Shown piece after piece: positions 47,501 through 59,300 of a DNA stretch of 64,000 bases; the stretch's first letter is position 1; each line of letters opens with the position of its first letter. The notes beneath the pieces were generated by a model. That model was not told the DNA's origin. It was given only the letters and a program-made list of their open reading frames with translations, and ran no database searches. The position numbers and the translations under genes are program-made. Where the stretch lies: NCBI GenBank assembly GCA_036023115.1, contig JAYKKT010000086.1:10989501-11053500 (forward strand), in the 5' to 3' direction. This DNA is from Brasenia schreberi (lineage: Eukaryota > Streptophyta > Magnoliopsida > Nymphaeales > Cabombaceae).

Positions 47501-47719
47501 TCCTGCTTTCATCAGGCCAAGTCGCTTTGTAAGGTTTCAAAACATCTTTTAAAGAGTTTTAAAACTATATCATACATATTTTAAAACATATATAGTTTAA
47601 ACATATGTACAGGGTTGCCTGGAAGGCTCCTGGGTTTCCAGACTCAAAATAGCCCTTTGGGGCAGCTTTTTGCAAAACCAGGTGTTTTGGGAAAATCGTG
47701 GGATTTTGGGGTGTTTACA
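44545..47719 (-). repeat. Solo LTR of a second related Tat-type family, minus orientation
   Basis: 3175 bases, TGTAAACACCCC at its 5' end (47719) and a TGTAGACG/CGTCTACA terminus at 44545. Flanks are GCGGG (44540-44544) and GCGAG (47720-47724), a target duplication with one mismatch. Contains GGATTTGGATC motifs (47140-47240), TATA-like CATAAATG (47113-47120), CACGTG (47085-47090), GGTTAG/TTTAGG-rich tract (46540-46880), GAGC-loop-GCTC hairpins (45128-45735), 28-base block with changes (44725-44752) and hairpin (44637-44656). ORFs inside are low-complexity. Confidence 0.87.
46495..46521. repeat. Run of 27 G
   Basis: An uninterrupted homopolymer in the solo LTR, preceded by a GA tract at 46434-46451. 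Length may be affected by assembly. Confidence 0.9.
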
Positions 47720-48824
47720 GCGAGCCAGCTTTGGGCTGCCCCTTGATATATATGATATTCCTAGGTCTTTTCAGGACGAACTTGGATGGTTCATCCAAGG
47801 ATTTCCCGAGGTTGGTCCCGTAGGCTTGATGACTTGAGAAGCAAGGGAAGTTTTGAACTCTCTTAAGCTGAGGATGGTTTTCGCCTAGAATTACCACAAT
47901 TTGGTTTTCATAGGAGATTTTGACACACCTATGGAAGGTGGATGGCACGGCTTGAAGGCTATATATCCATGGTCTTCCTAGAAATAGGTTGTAATGGGAG
48001 TGTATGTTTAAGACATGGAACACCCCTGCATGGGTTATGCCCCCTATTTCCATGGGTAACTCTTCGGCTCCCAAAGGTTTAGATGCATTTCCATCGTATC
48101 CTGTGATAACGATGGGACTTGGGTTTACAAAGGTCAGGGAGACTCTGATTTGATAAGCCACGTATAACGGAAGGATGTTTAGACCTTCTCCCCCATCAAC
48201 CAAATACCTGTGTAGAGGATGGTGATTCACTACCACCTCTATATGCAAGGCTTAGTTATGGGTTTCGTACGATCTTTCTATCTCATCTTTCGATAACACA
48301 ATGGGAGTTTTAGCATAAATAGGTGCGACTAGAAAGGACAGGGACTCAGGAGTTATAGTCGAGTTAACCTTGGCTCTTTCTAAGATTTTTTCTAAAACCT
48401 GTGTATGCTTAAGAGAAGTTTGGATTAATTCTAGGATAGACATGTTTATCTGGATCTTGGAAAGATGTGTTTCAAAATTATATGGGGTTAACACGTTTTT
48501 TCCTTTGTCCATGACTTGAGATGCTTTGGGAATGTATGATTTTGAAGTGCCAAGAATACTGACCACTTCTTTAGTAACATCTTTTGCTAGATATGGGGGT
48601 TGATAGATCCTTCCAGACTTGGTCACCTCGCCCACACCTTTCCTAAGGCTCGCTCCTATGTTGGTTCTATTTTTGTACTTTGGAGCACCCCGAATTTCTA
48701 AAATGACTCTAGACGGGGAAGAGACTCTAAGCGCTCCCCGGATTACTACTTGTTTCGCTTTTTTGAATATGATGAGAGAATATGGTGTGTGACAAGTAGT
48801 GAAGCCTGTATACAATGCATGCAC
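47720..48824 (-). pseudogene. Tat-like element protease and upstream linker
   Basis: 48824-48252 is an unrecognised linker (SGRIYQPPYLAKD is visible, a motif often found before gypsy proteases). 48248-47720 holds the retropepsin: YLVDGGEGLNILP is the active site (canonical VDxGxxxNI), followed by PLGAEELPMEIGG and HYNLFLGRPWIYSLQAVPST, the flap and LLGRxW region. A single stop separates the two frames. The protease would cut the Gag-Pol polyprotein. Its C-terminus is interrupted at 47719 by a solo LTR and continues at 44544. Confidence 0.85.
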
Positions 48825-48959
48825 TAAACCTTTTGAGGAAGCCGAGAAAGCACATACCTCTTTTCCCTTCCCACTGGTACTTGTGTGGTTGGGGAAGGGT
48901 TCCTTAAGAACAGCTTGGGCAGGCTTCGGTTCCTCAGTGACCTAGAGTTGGCCCTACTC

Positions 48960-50237
48960 TATCAAGTCCTCGATTTTATTCAAAAAGGAGAAACATTTGT
49001 TTGTATCATGGCCCTTGAGCCGATGATACTTGCAAAACTTGTTTAGAAATCTCCCTTTTCGAGGTGTCCCCTTAAAAATTTCGGAGAGTGTTACTAATCC
49101 TTGGGCGAGCAGGAAGTCAAGGACCTCCGAGATGGGCTGCCCTAATGGGGTATACTCCCTTTTTTCAAATGTTTTTTAAAACTTTTTTTCATTTTTTTGT
49201 TCAATCTTATTTGAAGTGCCGGTCGGGTTTGTTTCCACTCGGACATTTGCAATCTTTTGGGATTTTGCCCCTTTGTCCGCCGTGGGTAGCCCGTAAGTTT
49301 CAGGTTTTTCAAATCTTGGTTTTGGAAGAATTTTTCCTTTCCACAAGTCATCGTAGACCCCCTTTTTCAGATTTGTTTCGAAGAGGGAAGCCTTTTTAAT
49401 TAACTTATGAAAAGTTGAAATTTCATGCAAAGAAAGAAGCGTTTTCAACTCCGTTTTAAAATTTTGAAGGATGAGCATTATTGCGCATCCTTCGAAGATG
49501 GGCTCTCTCACTTGCCCAAGGAGGGACCTCCATCGAACGATGAATGCATGTACATCCTCGTTCGTTGCTTGTTTTGTATCCCTTAGGGTTTTCAAAGTGG
49601 GGGTCACTTCTACGTTGTGGGAAAACCTTTGCATAAAGTTGTTTGCTAACTCTTCAAAAGTTGTGAATTGACTTAGGTCGTAAGAAGTGAGTCATTTTCA
49701 AGCAGTCTCCTTGAGGGAGAGGGGCAACCAATATATCCATTTCACAGAGTCCTTTTTCTTTTTGTGGGCTCTGTGAGAAAAGAGTTACAGGTGGGATCTA
49801 AGATCCCCCGTGCCATCATACCGATGGAAGTTCGGTATATCGTCGTCGCTATCTGTTTCGTAATCCATAGAAAGAAAATCAGATAGGGCGTACGATCTCT
49901 TTTCTTTGTTTTGGCCCCTCAACAGTTGTTGAAGGGCTTTTCGATTCTTTAGTGTGAATGACTCATCATATGGATCCCCCTCCATGGCGGAGGTTTCTTT
50001 GGGCTCTTTCGACTAGCTAGGTTTTTTCTTACCTTTAGCAGGTTCGCCATGAGACGAACAAGAGTCGGCCGCCTCGGCCTCTTGGCTAAGGACGGCGATT
50101 TTTACTTCGAATTTCTTTCGCAACTCTTCGAGCTCTTCTTTTTTGCTTTTGAGATTTGTTTTTGAGATTTTTTTCGAAAAGGAACTTGATGAGCACGAGG
50201 CTCGGCTAGACACTTCATTGGAGTCTGAACTCAACAT
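48960..50237 (-). pseudogene. Tat-like element Gag
   Basis: Starts at 50237 with a Ser/Lys-rich coiled region, passes one in-frame stop, and restarts at 49985 (MEGDPYDESFTLKNRKAL ... IPNFHRYDGTGD). After further stops near 49780-49690 the capsid body reads NNFMQRFSHNVEVTPTLKTL and DEDVHAF-like VHAFIVRWRSLLGQVREP (49634-49176). A zinc-knuckle-like CKYHRLKGHDTNKC lies at about 48985-49035 (CX2HX4HX4C variant). Gag forms the particle and binds RNA. Stops in several places make it dead. Confidence 0.85.
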
Positions 50238-50344
50238 GACTCAGAATTTTGAAATCCTATAAGTGCAAACAGGCAAAAGTTAAACACTTTTTTTTGGAAA
50301 AAAAATTCGAAGTTCTGTTTTGTTTGATCGAAGTTTTCTTAAGA

Positions 50345-50371
50345 CCCGGGTCCCACCGTGCATGCCAAATC
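50345..50371 (-). promoter_or_regulatory. Candidate primer-binding site of the Tat-like element
   Basis: Immediately downstream of the 5' LTR on minus the sequence reads ATTTGGCATGCACGGTGGG. It follows the TTGGCGCCGTCTGTGGGA-like pattern seen after the 5' LTR of many plant Tat/Athila elements. The priming tRNA cannot be assigned without a search. Confidence 0.4.
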
Positions 50372-53300
50372 TGTAAACATGAAAATTCCCACTCTCGGTT
50401 TATGGAACTCGGAGTAAACCTTTTCGTGTCTACGTCTTTTTTTGAGCGTGCCAGCTAGCTTACTCAAACTAGCGAAGGTTTTTGAAATATTTCTCACTTT
50501 TTGGCGATTATGGGAAAGCGGGATCTTTTCACTTAAACCTTCTTGAACCGATGCTCAAGGGTCAGTTTAAACGCTTAGAAACTTCGATTTTTCAAACAAA
50601 AGTTTACTTTGAACGATAAGTGTTTCATGAATTCGTTTCGTGCACTCTTTGCAATTTTTATTACGGGGCTGAACATCCCTACTTTTCTTGTAAGTTTTAT
50701 CTATTTAGTCCAGATGTGTGTGAATGTGTGGCCTAATTTCAGCGTGGTTTGAGCGAGCATTCGAGCGATTTTTGGAAGCGAGCGAATGCAGGGATGCTGA
50801 AATCCTTTTTGGGTTTTTAGAGAGTGATGATGCGAACTCACCCAAATTGAAATTGCAACTCACTCGACTTAAAGTAAACCCACACAAATTGAAGTGCAAC
50901 TCTACTTTCTCAAAAGTAAACTCACACAAATTAAAATGCGACTCTACTTTCACAAAGTAAACTCACACAAATTTAAGTGCAACTCTACTTTCACAAAGTA
51001 AACTCACACAAATTGAAATGCGACTCTACTTTCACAAAGTAAACTCACATGACTTGAAATATATATATAGGTTTTATCCTAAGAGCGGAAAGGCTCAATG
51101 TGTGTGAGTGTAAAGAGCGTAAAGGTTCGAGTGCTCGTGGGCATTCTCGGGTGGAATTTAAATTGCAACTCACACAACTTGAAAGTAAATCCACTCGAAA
51201 GTAATTGCAACTCACACAACTTGAAAGTAAATCCACCCGAAAGTAAGTGCAACTCACACAGCTTTCACAAAGTAAATTTACCCGAATGAAAATATATACA
51301 TTTAGCTTAAGAGCAGGAAGGCTCGAGTGCGCGTGAGTGCGATCGTGTGCAATTTAAGAGCGGAAAGGCTCAAGTGCACGTGGGTGTACTCGTGTGCAGT
51401 TTAAGAGCGGAAAGGCTCAAGTGTACGTGAGTGTACTCGTGTGCAGTTTTAAGAGCGGAAAGGCTCAAGTGCACGTGTGTGAGCTCGTGTTTCATCCACG
51501 AATATTACAACCCAGGGGGAGACTTTGCTCCTTTAATACAACCCCTTACTAATTGAATTGAATTGAAACAAGTGATTAAAAATTGAAACTGTACTTACAA
51601 GTTTTCGTTCGGTTTGGTCTCTTGTTTCCGTTTGTGGGGTTCACTCGAGTCTTCCTTCGTCGCAGCCGTGAGGTAAGTCCCTTCAAGTGGCTCTTCCAGC
51701 CGGTCGAGCCAAGTGGTGGTTCGGTTAGGAGTGGTGCATGCGAGATTTTCGGTTGGTGTAGGCCAGTTCAAGTAGGTGAATCGGTTGGATTGGGTGCAGC
51801 TGGCCAAGGTGTTTGAAGTTGTTCAAGTGAGGTTCAAGGCCTAGGCACAGCTGGGATCAGTTCAGCCAAGGGTGTAGCTCGGATGGGTCAAGTGGTTAGG
51901 TGCAGTTTAGGGCAGCAGGTTAGGTTTGGTTTAGGATATGGCTGGGTCAAGTCCTAGGTTAGTTCAAGCTGGTCTTGGTTCAGCCAAGTTAGCTAAGGTC
52001 TTGGTTTGGTTGGATTGGGTGTGAGCTAGGTGCAACCAATAGGTTAGGTGGGTTCCAAGCCAAGGTTCGGCCAGCTAGGTTTAAGTGAGTTCAGTTTGGA
52101 TTCGGTTAGGGTCTTATGCAAGGTAGCTCGGTTAGGTGCCAAGGTGAGTCCAACCTAGGTTAGGTTTAGTTCGGCTAGCCTTGAGTCAAGGTCAAAGGCT
52201 GACCTTGGTTCAACTAAGGTCGGTTTGGCCTTGGTTCAAGGTGGGCTAATGGTGTAGTTCAGCCAAGGTTCAGTCGGTCTTGGCTGGGCTTGGTTGGAAA
52301 GCAAGTCAAAGGGTCGAACTAGGTGCAGCCAACACCTAGCCAAGTCAGGTTTAGCAAGGAGGGTGCTAGCCTAGGGTTCGGTTTAGAGGGTTTAGGGCAG
52401 GTCGACCAAGGGTTCAAGGGATGGTTTTACGTTGAGCTCAAGCTAGGTTGCTGTCGAGTGGTGAGGGGCTAGGTGCTCGGTTGATGGCAGGTCGAGCCAA
52501 GGCTAAACCAAGGTGGCGGTTCAGTTAGGCAGGTCTTAGGGCAGTGAGGCAAGTGAGCTTGGTGCGGCCATGTTGGTGAGGGTGGCGACTAAGGTGTGGT
52601 CACGGTTGTGGTGTGGTTTGGGTAGGATTAGGCAAGTGGGTTAGGTTGTGGTCAAAGGGGCTTACCTCTTGCAGCCGGTCCACCTTAGTCCACCATAGTC
52701 CACCACGGTCCAGCTCTTCTTGTTGCAGCCCACTCCTAGGTCAAGCCAACATGGTTCAAACCCACTTCACCCTAGGTCAAGCCAGCATGGCTAAGGCCCA
52801 CTATTGTTGACTTTCCACACACTCTCTCTCTTACTTTTTGCAAGCCCTCCCATGCTCCAAAAAAATTCACGTGAGCTTTCTTCCCCCCCTTGGTCCTATT
52901 TATAGGCCATGGGGTGGGTCTTGGATTTGGGTTTGGATCCAAGGATCCAACCCAATCCAAATGGATCTGGATTTAGATATTTTTATCCAGATCCAATCCA
53001 AAATTTCTTTCTTCAGTCCTTCTTTGGTGTTTGAAACAGGCGGTTTTGAACGAGCCCCGATTCCGTCGATGACTCATTTTAGGCTGAATTTTTTCCAATC
53101 CTTTTGTTCGACCCATTTCCCACTTTTTGAACTGTTTTCATCTGGTTTTGGTCTATCTAACCGTGTTTAATGTTTCCATTTGATGAGGCCAATCTTGGAT
53201 TTCTTCATGAATTTCTGATTTTCGTTTTTACAAGCATGCCACTTGATCTCGACGGCTTCGTCGGGGCTTTGGATTTGTTTTGGAGCTGAAGTCTGATTTT

Positions 53301-53597
53301 GACCTAGATGCTCGTTTGGATTTTCTGCCTCATTTTCATCCCGATGAGTTTAACTTTTCCTTCACTTTTTGGCCCGATCTTGAGCTGCTTTTGGATCGGG
53401 TTTCTCCTGCTTTGTTTGAGCTGATTTACAAAACTTGGGTTTTGGCCTGGGTTTGAAAACCTTTATTTCGAAAGATTTTATGAGAAAAGGTTTATACTTC
53501 AAAACTTCAGGGTTTTAAAGCTTTAAAATAAGGTTGTGAGCTGGTTTTTGAAATTCAGGCATTTGTTTGAAAATATTCCCATTTTGGGGTGTTTACA
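50372..53597 (-). repeat. 5' LTR of the Tat-like element (right copy)
   Basis: 3226 bases, the same organisation as the left LTR: TATA 52896-52906, CACGTG 52868-52873, 28-base block 50538-50565, hairpin 50454-50473. Differences from the left copy are scattered point changes and very small indels. Confidence 0.95.
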
Positions 53598-53602
53598 CTA
53601 CT

Positions 53603-56284
53603 AAAGGGACATTAGTAGGAGTTAAAAAAGAATTCTCCAAAGTTGAGGGTCATGTTTGTTGTCATAATAACCCTCATTAATGATTGATTCAAGACATCCA
53701 ATAAGATCTATTTGCACGTACATATAATTTTTGTGTTTCTTTATATTTTCAATATTTGCTTTTCATTTCTTTGAGGTTTCTGAAAGACTTATTCAAATAT
53801 CATTTACTTTTGGCATCGGACAACAAAATTTTGCCCATGCCCCGTGAATCACATTATTGCCTCAGGCACTAAATCCAACAATTATGTAACCTCATGGTGA
53901 ATGGATGTTTCATTCATGACCTATAAAATATATCTTCGCTTTGTCTTCTACCTCAGATTTCCTCATGAGAAACCGCTAATCTTTTCTTATAGCTCTTAGT
54001 TTTCCTCTTCTGCTCCATTTCAACTTTCATGGCTTCAAAAATTCAACCCCTTTCAAGATCCCGACGTACAGTTACCATGTATCTTATGTTATTGATTTAA
54101 GATACTTCCTTCTTGGCCCTATCATACATATGGACGAGGGCCTCGGGATCGACAATGAAATAATCATCTCACAGGCATTGCCTCTTTATACCAATTAGTA
54201 TTAGTGCAATTGTTTTCCAGAAGACTCTATGCGTGGCTGAAGCCTTCTCAAGAATACATGTGCTAGCTCAATCGGGTAAGTGCCCAATATGCAGATGATT
54301 GGGTAGATGGAGAGTTTTCCACCTTATTGAATTCTCCTGGATTACTTTCTTATAGATATTAACCTCATTTTTAGCTTCTTAGATTTTTGGTCCATCAAGA
54401 TCAAGCCATCATCGGTCTCCTTCATGATGACCCTGAATTCCATTCCTTTGGTTCTCCTTCTTTTCAGTTTTCTTTCCTCTCCAAGAATATGTCATATAAA
54501 GGATTCTTGAAAGTCAATATTCGTCACTCAGGAGAAGTGACTAATGATGAACACATCAACTTTCTTATATTATGATAAATTCATTATTTATCCAAGTAGT
54601 ATAGCAATCGTCAAAGAGTATCATGTCCTCCAACATTGCCTCCAACCTATGGTAGTTCCTTTAATATTAGATATATTTGTATTTCCCCCAACTACATACA
54701 TGCTCTTAATAACCTAAGTCACATTGTTGACCTCAAACAAAATGGATTCTTTTAGGGTAGACTTCTACTAAGACTTTACTTGCAAACCATGGGGTGTTAT
54801 TTATCCATCTTGACAAGCTACATTGCCTAGAGATCACTATAATGCCAACTTGAATCCATTGAGTTATGGCGACCTTGTGACTCAATATGAGTCTGAAAAG
54901 TTATCCAACTCATTATGTCTCTCACAAAGTGGTGATGATTTTTGTACTCTAAATTTACTCAACATGGCATGTTGTCTCCATATACCAACTGAACAATGGC
55001 CAAAAATTATTTCCTTTAATGCCTGACTCGTTAGTTTGGGCTCATCCAAGGGATTCTCTGTCCCGTTTACCTAACTGATATGCTAGTAGGTGGCATTAAA
55101 TTGTCAACTTCTATGATAGCAATATCCAAAGCCAACTTGTTGTTGGTAGGGAGATTCTCCTTCAATGGTTTCTTGCCCAATTCAAGAACACTATCGAGTA
55201 TGAGAAGTGGTGGTCTTCGGTCATATATGCTATCTTCGAGAAGGATATGGGGACTTTGTACAAAGCTATGCGAGTTCAACACCTAGCGAACCAAGTTCCA
55301 GGCCCCTACCAACCAATTTGAGCGTACCACCACAAAAGCATTCTCATTTTGTCGTTCTCTCACCTTTTCATTATGTAAGAATTTTTTCACCATTCCTTGA
55401 ATCTTGGGTTGATATCTAATATTCATCATCGCTTTTGCTTTGGTCCATTATAGAGCCAAATGAAGAAGACTTGAGGACATGATTCCATTATCCTAATGGT
55501 GTCTTAAGAGGGTAAGTTTTCTCTCTTTGCATTCAGCCTTTTCATTTTGTTCCCCTACGCCTTATCCTAGTAAGAATCTAGGGTAGGTAGTTGTTGTGGA
55601 GAAGAATTTGAAAGATCCTTGACCTTGAATGAAAACCTCTTAAATGAACTTTAGATTCAACAACGACAACCCCCATAGAGACAGAGTCAACAAAAGAGGT
55701 AATGAGGGCTTCCAATAAAATCCCTATTGTTCTGAAGGAGACTCTTGCATTGGTCCCCACTTCTCCACTACAACCCTAACTGAAGCCATCCATTAGTTTG
55801 TTACCTATGTTAGCTATTGTTCATGTACCTCAAATAAATCAAATAACATGTATTATGCCAAGCATGATCTACACCACTAGAGTAGCCACTTTGGTTCATG
55901 ATGATGTTATGATCGTAGAAGAAATTACCTCCTGGCCTTTCCCTTTGGGCTCACTACTGATGTCGAATTTATTAAAAATGTGCTCATCAAGGGTCCCAAA
56001 AGGGATGAATGCTTGAGGTACCATTTATTCCTTATTTTCATAAGCTAGCTAACAACATGGACTATCCCACTTCAAGTTCAACAAGTCCGTTGAGACTTGC
56101 AGATAGTCATTAATTGTCAATTACCAAGAGTCTATGTAAATTGCCATTGCTTGACCGACATCAATTCGAGTTTGGACCACCTTGTGCAACAACAAGCCGA
56201 GACAAGGACATACCTAGGCAGGTTCCAACTTTACGCTTCTAACCAGTGTGAAAGCATAAACTAGTACCAAGAGACTCGTAAGTG
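53603..56284 (+). pseudogene. Second antisense ORF region, plant mobile domain-like
   Basis: The first about 70 bases finish the ORF interrupted at 32659. A promoter-like stretch (CCTATAAAATATA near 53920) and a T/C-rich leader follow, then decayed plus-strand coding from about 54030. Frame 54387-54575 includes LKVNIRHSGEVTNDEHINFL, resembling the EHxAFLxxWLxxFVF region of plant mobile domain proteins, and the next frame (about 54575-54640) resembles its continuation (KEYHVLQHCLQ). Later pieces at 54823-55026 and 55080-55286 are charged or hydrophobic without known motifs. It looks like a second, diverged copy of the type of ORF at 30565. Function is unknown; mobile domains occur both in host regulators and in transposons. 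Confidence 0.42.
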
Positions 56285-58254
56285 AATTGACATCCTTGGG
56301 TGTGACTTTCATACTCTATCCTAAGAAGTTGCTTCCATGATGACGCAACTTATAGCTCTTAATAACCACTTGATTTTATGCAATCAAGAATTGATAGAGA
56401 CCACTACCACCTATGAACAGAAGCTTCAAAAACTAAAATTACTTGAAGGAACATACTTGAAATCCATCTCGAGCAATCAAGCACCAAGAGATTCATTAGC
56501 TTAGTCCAATACCACAAGACCCTCACGAGGGAATACGAGGAATACCAGATAGTTATTATCTATGATGAATTGACTTGCACAAGAGCTTTCTCTACTTTTA
56601 ATAAAGTTTTTTCTTTTGGTTAGACGATCAGTGTGTAATAATCCCATTCTTTTGTAATTCTTTGATTCTTCATTCTTTGAATTCATGAAATAAATTATCT
56701 TTTCCAGACAAAAGGCTAATATTTTCCTTAAATTACTCTTTCCAGATGATCGGTATGTGATAATCTCATTCTTTTGTCATTTATGCTCCTCACATGTTCT
56801 TTTCCTTAAATTCCCGCTAGCCTATAGTTTTCTTGGTAAGCCTTCGATACAATATAAGATTCATTCCAATTAGGCAACCACTTTCATAATTGCTTTGCAA
56901 TTCATAGCTACTTACTGGCTCTCTGCACCAAGTCTCCTTCATGGAATTATTTTGATCAAACATGTTTATTATATGTCCTAGAAACCTTTCATTTAGTAGC
57001 CACTAGATTATCTAGGTCCATCAAACAATCTTCATCAGCTGAATTGTGCTCTATCATGACGGACTATAGGCATCCATTGCTTGAGTACTATTATGCTTAT
57101 TTACTCATAGTAACTTCACATTCATCTCCATCCACAATATTGTGTCTTGTTCGTATGTTAGGTGGAATGGAGTTGGACCAATCGTTGATGTCTTAAAATT
57201 TTAGTAAGCACATAAGACTTTGAGCAGTGCCTCATACTAATTTCATGAGTTATCATTGAGAGGCTTCTTAATTGACATCCTTGGGTGTGACTTTCTTATT
57301 CTATCCTAAGAAGTTGCTTTCATGATGACGCAACTTATAGCTCTTAATAACCACTTGATTTTATGCAATCAAGAATTGATAGAGACCACTACCACCTATG
57401 AACAGAAGCTTCAAAAACTAAAATTCCTTGAAGGAACATACTTGAAATCCATCTCGAGCAATCAAGCACCAAGAGATTCATTAGCTTAGTCCAATACCAC
57501 AAGACCCTCAAGAGGGAATACGAGGAATACCAGATAGTTATTATCTATGATGAATTGACTTGCACAAGAGCTTTCTCTACTTTTAATAAAGTTTTTTCTT
57601 TCGGTTAGACGATCAGTGTGTAATAATCCCATTCTTTTGTAATTCTTTGATTCTTCATTCTTTGAATTCATGAAATAAATTATCTTTTCCAGACAAAAGG
57701 CTAATATTTTCCTTAAATTACTCTTTCCAGATGATCGGTATGCGATAATCTCATTCTTTTGTCATTTATGCTCCTCGCATGTTCTTTTCCTTAAATTCCC
57801 GCTAGCCTATAGTTTTCTTGGTAAGCCTTCGATACAATATAAGATTCATTCCAATTAGGCAATCACTTTCATAATTGCTTTGCAATTCATAGCTACTGAC
57901 TGGCTCTCTGCACCAAGTCTCCTTCATGGAATTATTTTGATCAAACATGTATATTATATGTCCTAGAAACCTTTCATTTAGTAGCCACTAGATTATCTAG
58001 GTCCATCAAACAATCTTCATCAGCTGAATTGTGCTCTATCATGATGGACTATAGGCATTCATTGCTTGAGTACTATTATGCTTATTTACTCATAGTAACT
58101 TCACATTCATCTCCATCCACAATATTGTGTCTTGTTCGTATGTTAGGTGGAATGGAGTTGGACCAATCATTGATGTCTTAAAATTTTAGTAAGCACATAA
58201 GACTTCAAGCAGTGCCTCACACTAATTTCATGAGTTATCATTGAGAGGCTTCTT
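56285..58254. repeat. 985-bp tandem duplication
   Basis: Unit 1 is 56285-57269 and unit 2 is 57270-58254. Corresponding points are exactly 985 bases apart at both ends, with few mismatches visible. AATT occurs at the start of unit 1, at the junction and at the end of unit 2. Minus-strand remnants of the integrase C-terminal region of the outer gypsy element (IGPTPFHLTYEQDTIL) lie in each unit. Confidence 0.93.
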
Positions 58255-58790
58255 AATTAGATCAATTATTATCTTATTAGTAGCTTCGGTCTATCCATTT
58301 TCTTGGGTGTAATAAGGAGTCGAGTGTATCAATTTGATCTCAAAAATCTCGGGCAATGTTGTCACATTTTTGTATGTGAACATCGTCTCTTGATTAGTCA
58401 TGATTGATTGAGGGGTACCAAACCGACAGATGATGTCATCACGGGACACCACTTCCATCAGTGGGGCTTCGACCCATTTTGTAAAGTAATGTGGCCACTA
58501 TTATGAAGGTATGCTCCAATAATTTTGGGTGTATCTTCCTAATTAAGTATATGATCCATTATCAAAATAACCATAATTTGATAATCAAATGTTGTTTAGT
58601 AGCATGTACCTTTTGTAGAGGCCTAAAGCATTGACATTCCTAGCAATCTTTAGCATAATCAATGCAATCCTGATGTATTGCAGGCCAATACATGTCGATA
58701 TATTAATTATTTTATTTTGGGTCCCAATTGGTGGCCCCCACAAGTTCTCTCGTGAACCTTAACCATCAGATCCCGCAAATCCTTTGTCCT
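58255..58790 (-). pseudogene. Outer gypsy element integrase
   Basis: From right to left: MVKVHERTCGGHQLG and CIDYAKDCXECQC (HHCC module, the X a stop), then FGTPQSI with the region of the second Asp, and TPYYTQENG followed by a stop and TEATNKIIID (Glu region, 58340-58260). Many stops. The C-terminal part runs into the tandem duplication. Confidence 0.7.
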
Positions 58791-59300
58791 GGGCCATCTT
58801 GCATCAATGATGGCCCTGACCTTATTCTAGTCAACTTCGATTCCTTTGTTACGCACTAGGAATCCCAAGAAATGCCTTGTAGAAAAGGAAAAAACACACT
58901 TGTTAGGATTCAATTTTAAATTTATGCTTCGCATATGCTAGAAAGCCTGCTTGAGATCGAACAAATGTTATTCAAAATTTAAATCATGAAAAATATAGTT
59001 CATCACTTGTTGATAGTACAAAAATCATAACTTACCCACTCATAGATCCTTAATATCCCTGGGTGTTGGAATGTTGTTTTATGAGTATCCTTGAGATTCA
59101 CTTTGATCTGGCTGTATCTTGAGGCACCATCTGTGAATGATAAAATCCCATGAATAATTGTTACATTAATTAGCATATCTGTCATAGGCATGGCCATGTT
59201 AAGATTAGAAAAATTGTTGCACACTATAATTTTCCATTCTTTTTAACCACAAGAACAATATTGGATAACTAATCTAGGTATCAAGTTGTCTTAATGAACT
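58790..59300 (-). pseudogene. Outer gypsy element RT remnant
   Basis: Frame 59224-59003 gives LNMAMPMTDMLINVTIIHG and LSFTDGASRYSQIK (the first catalytic Asp region; canonical FSxxDxxSGYxQI). Near 58870-58800 comes GFLVRNKGIEVD, the region after the YxDD box. The YxDD box itself and all RNase H are lost. Confidence 0.72.

Larger units (their letters stand above)
32660..53597 (-). mobile_element. Tat-like Ty3/gypsy retrotransposon, 20.9 kb with nested solo LTRs
   Basis: Direct repeats 32660-35889 and 50372-53597 begin TGTAAACA and end TGTTTACA, and the whole is flanked by CTACT on both sides (32655-32659 and 53598-53602). Coding is on minus: Gag, protease, RT, RNase H, a second (archaeal-type) RNase H, integrase. 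That dual-RNase-H layout is characteristic of the Tat lineage (Ogre, Retand and relatives). Two solo LTRs (40665-43956 and 44545-47719) sit inside; without them and their target duplications the internal region is about 8.0 kb. By eye the two long LTRs differ at about 8 of 190 positions in one sampled stretch (33880-34070), so the insertion is not fresh. Frameshifts, stops and a mutated RT active site make it defective. Confidence 0.93.

Noticed and set aside
40665..47719. One inverted-LTR element or auto-integration product
   Set aside because: The two LTRs are in opposite orientation, which first suggested this. Each has its own target duplication, and the sequence between them continues the host ORF, so two independent solo LTRs explain it better.
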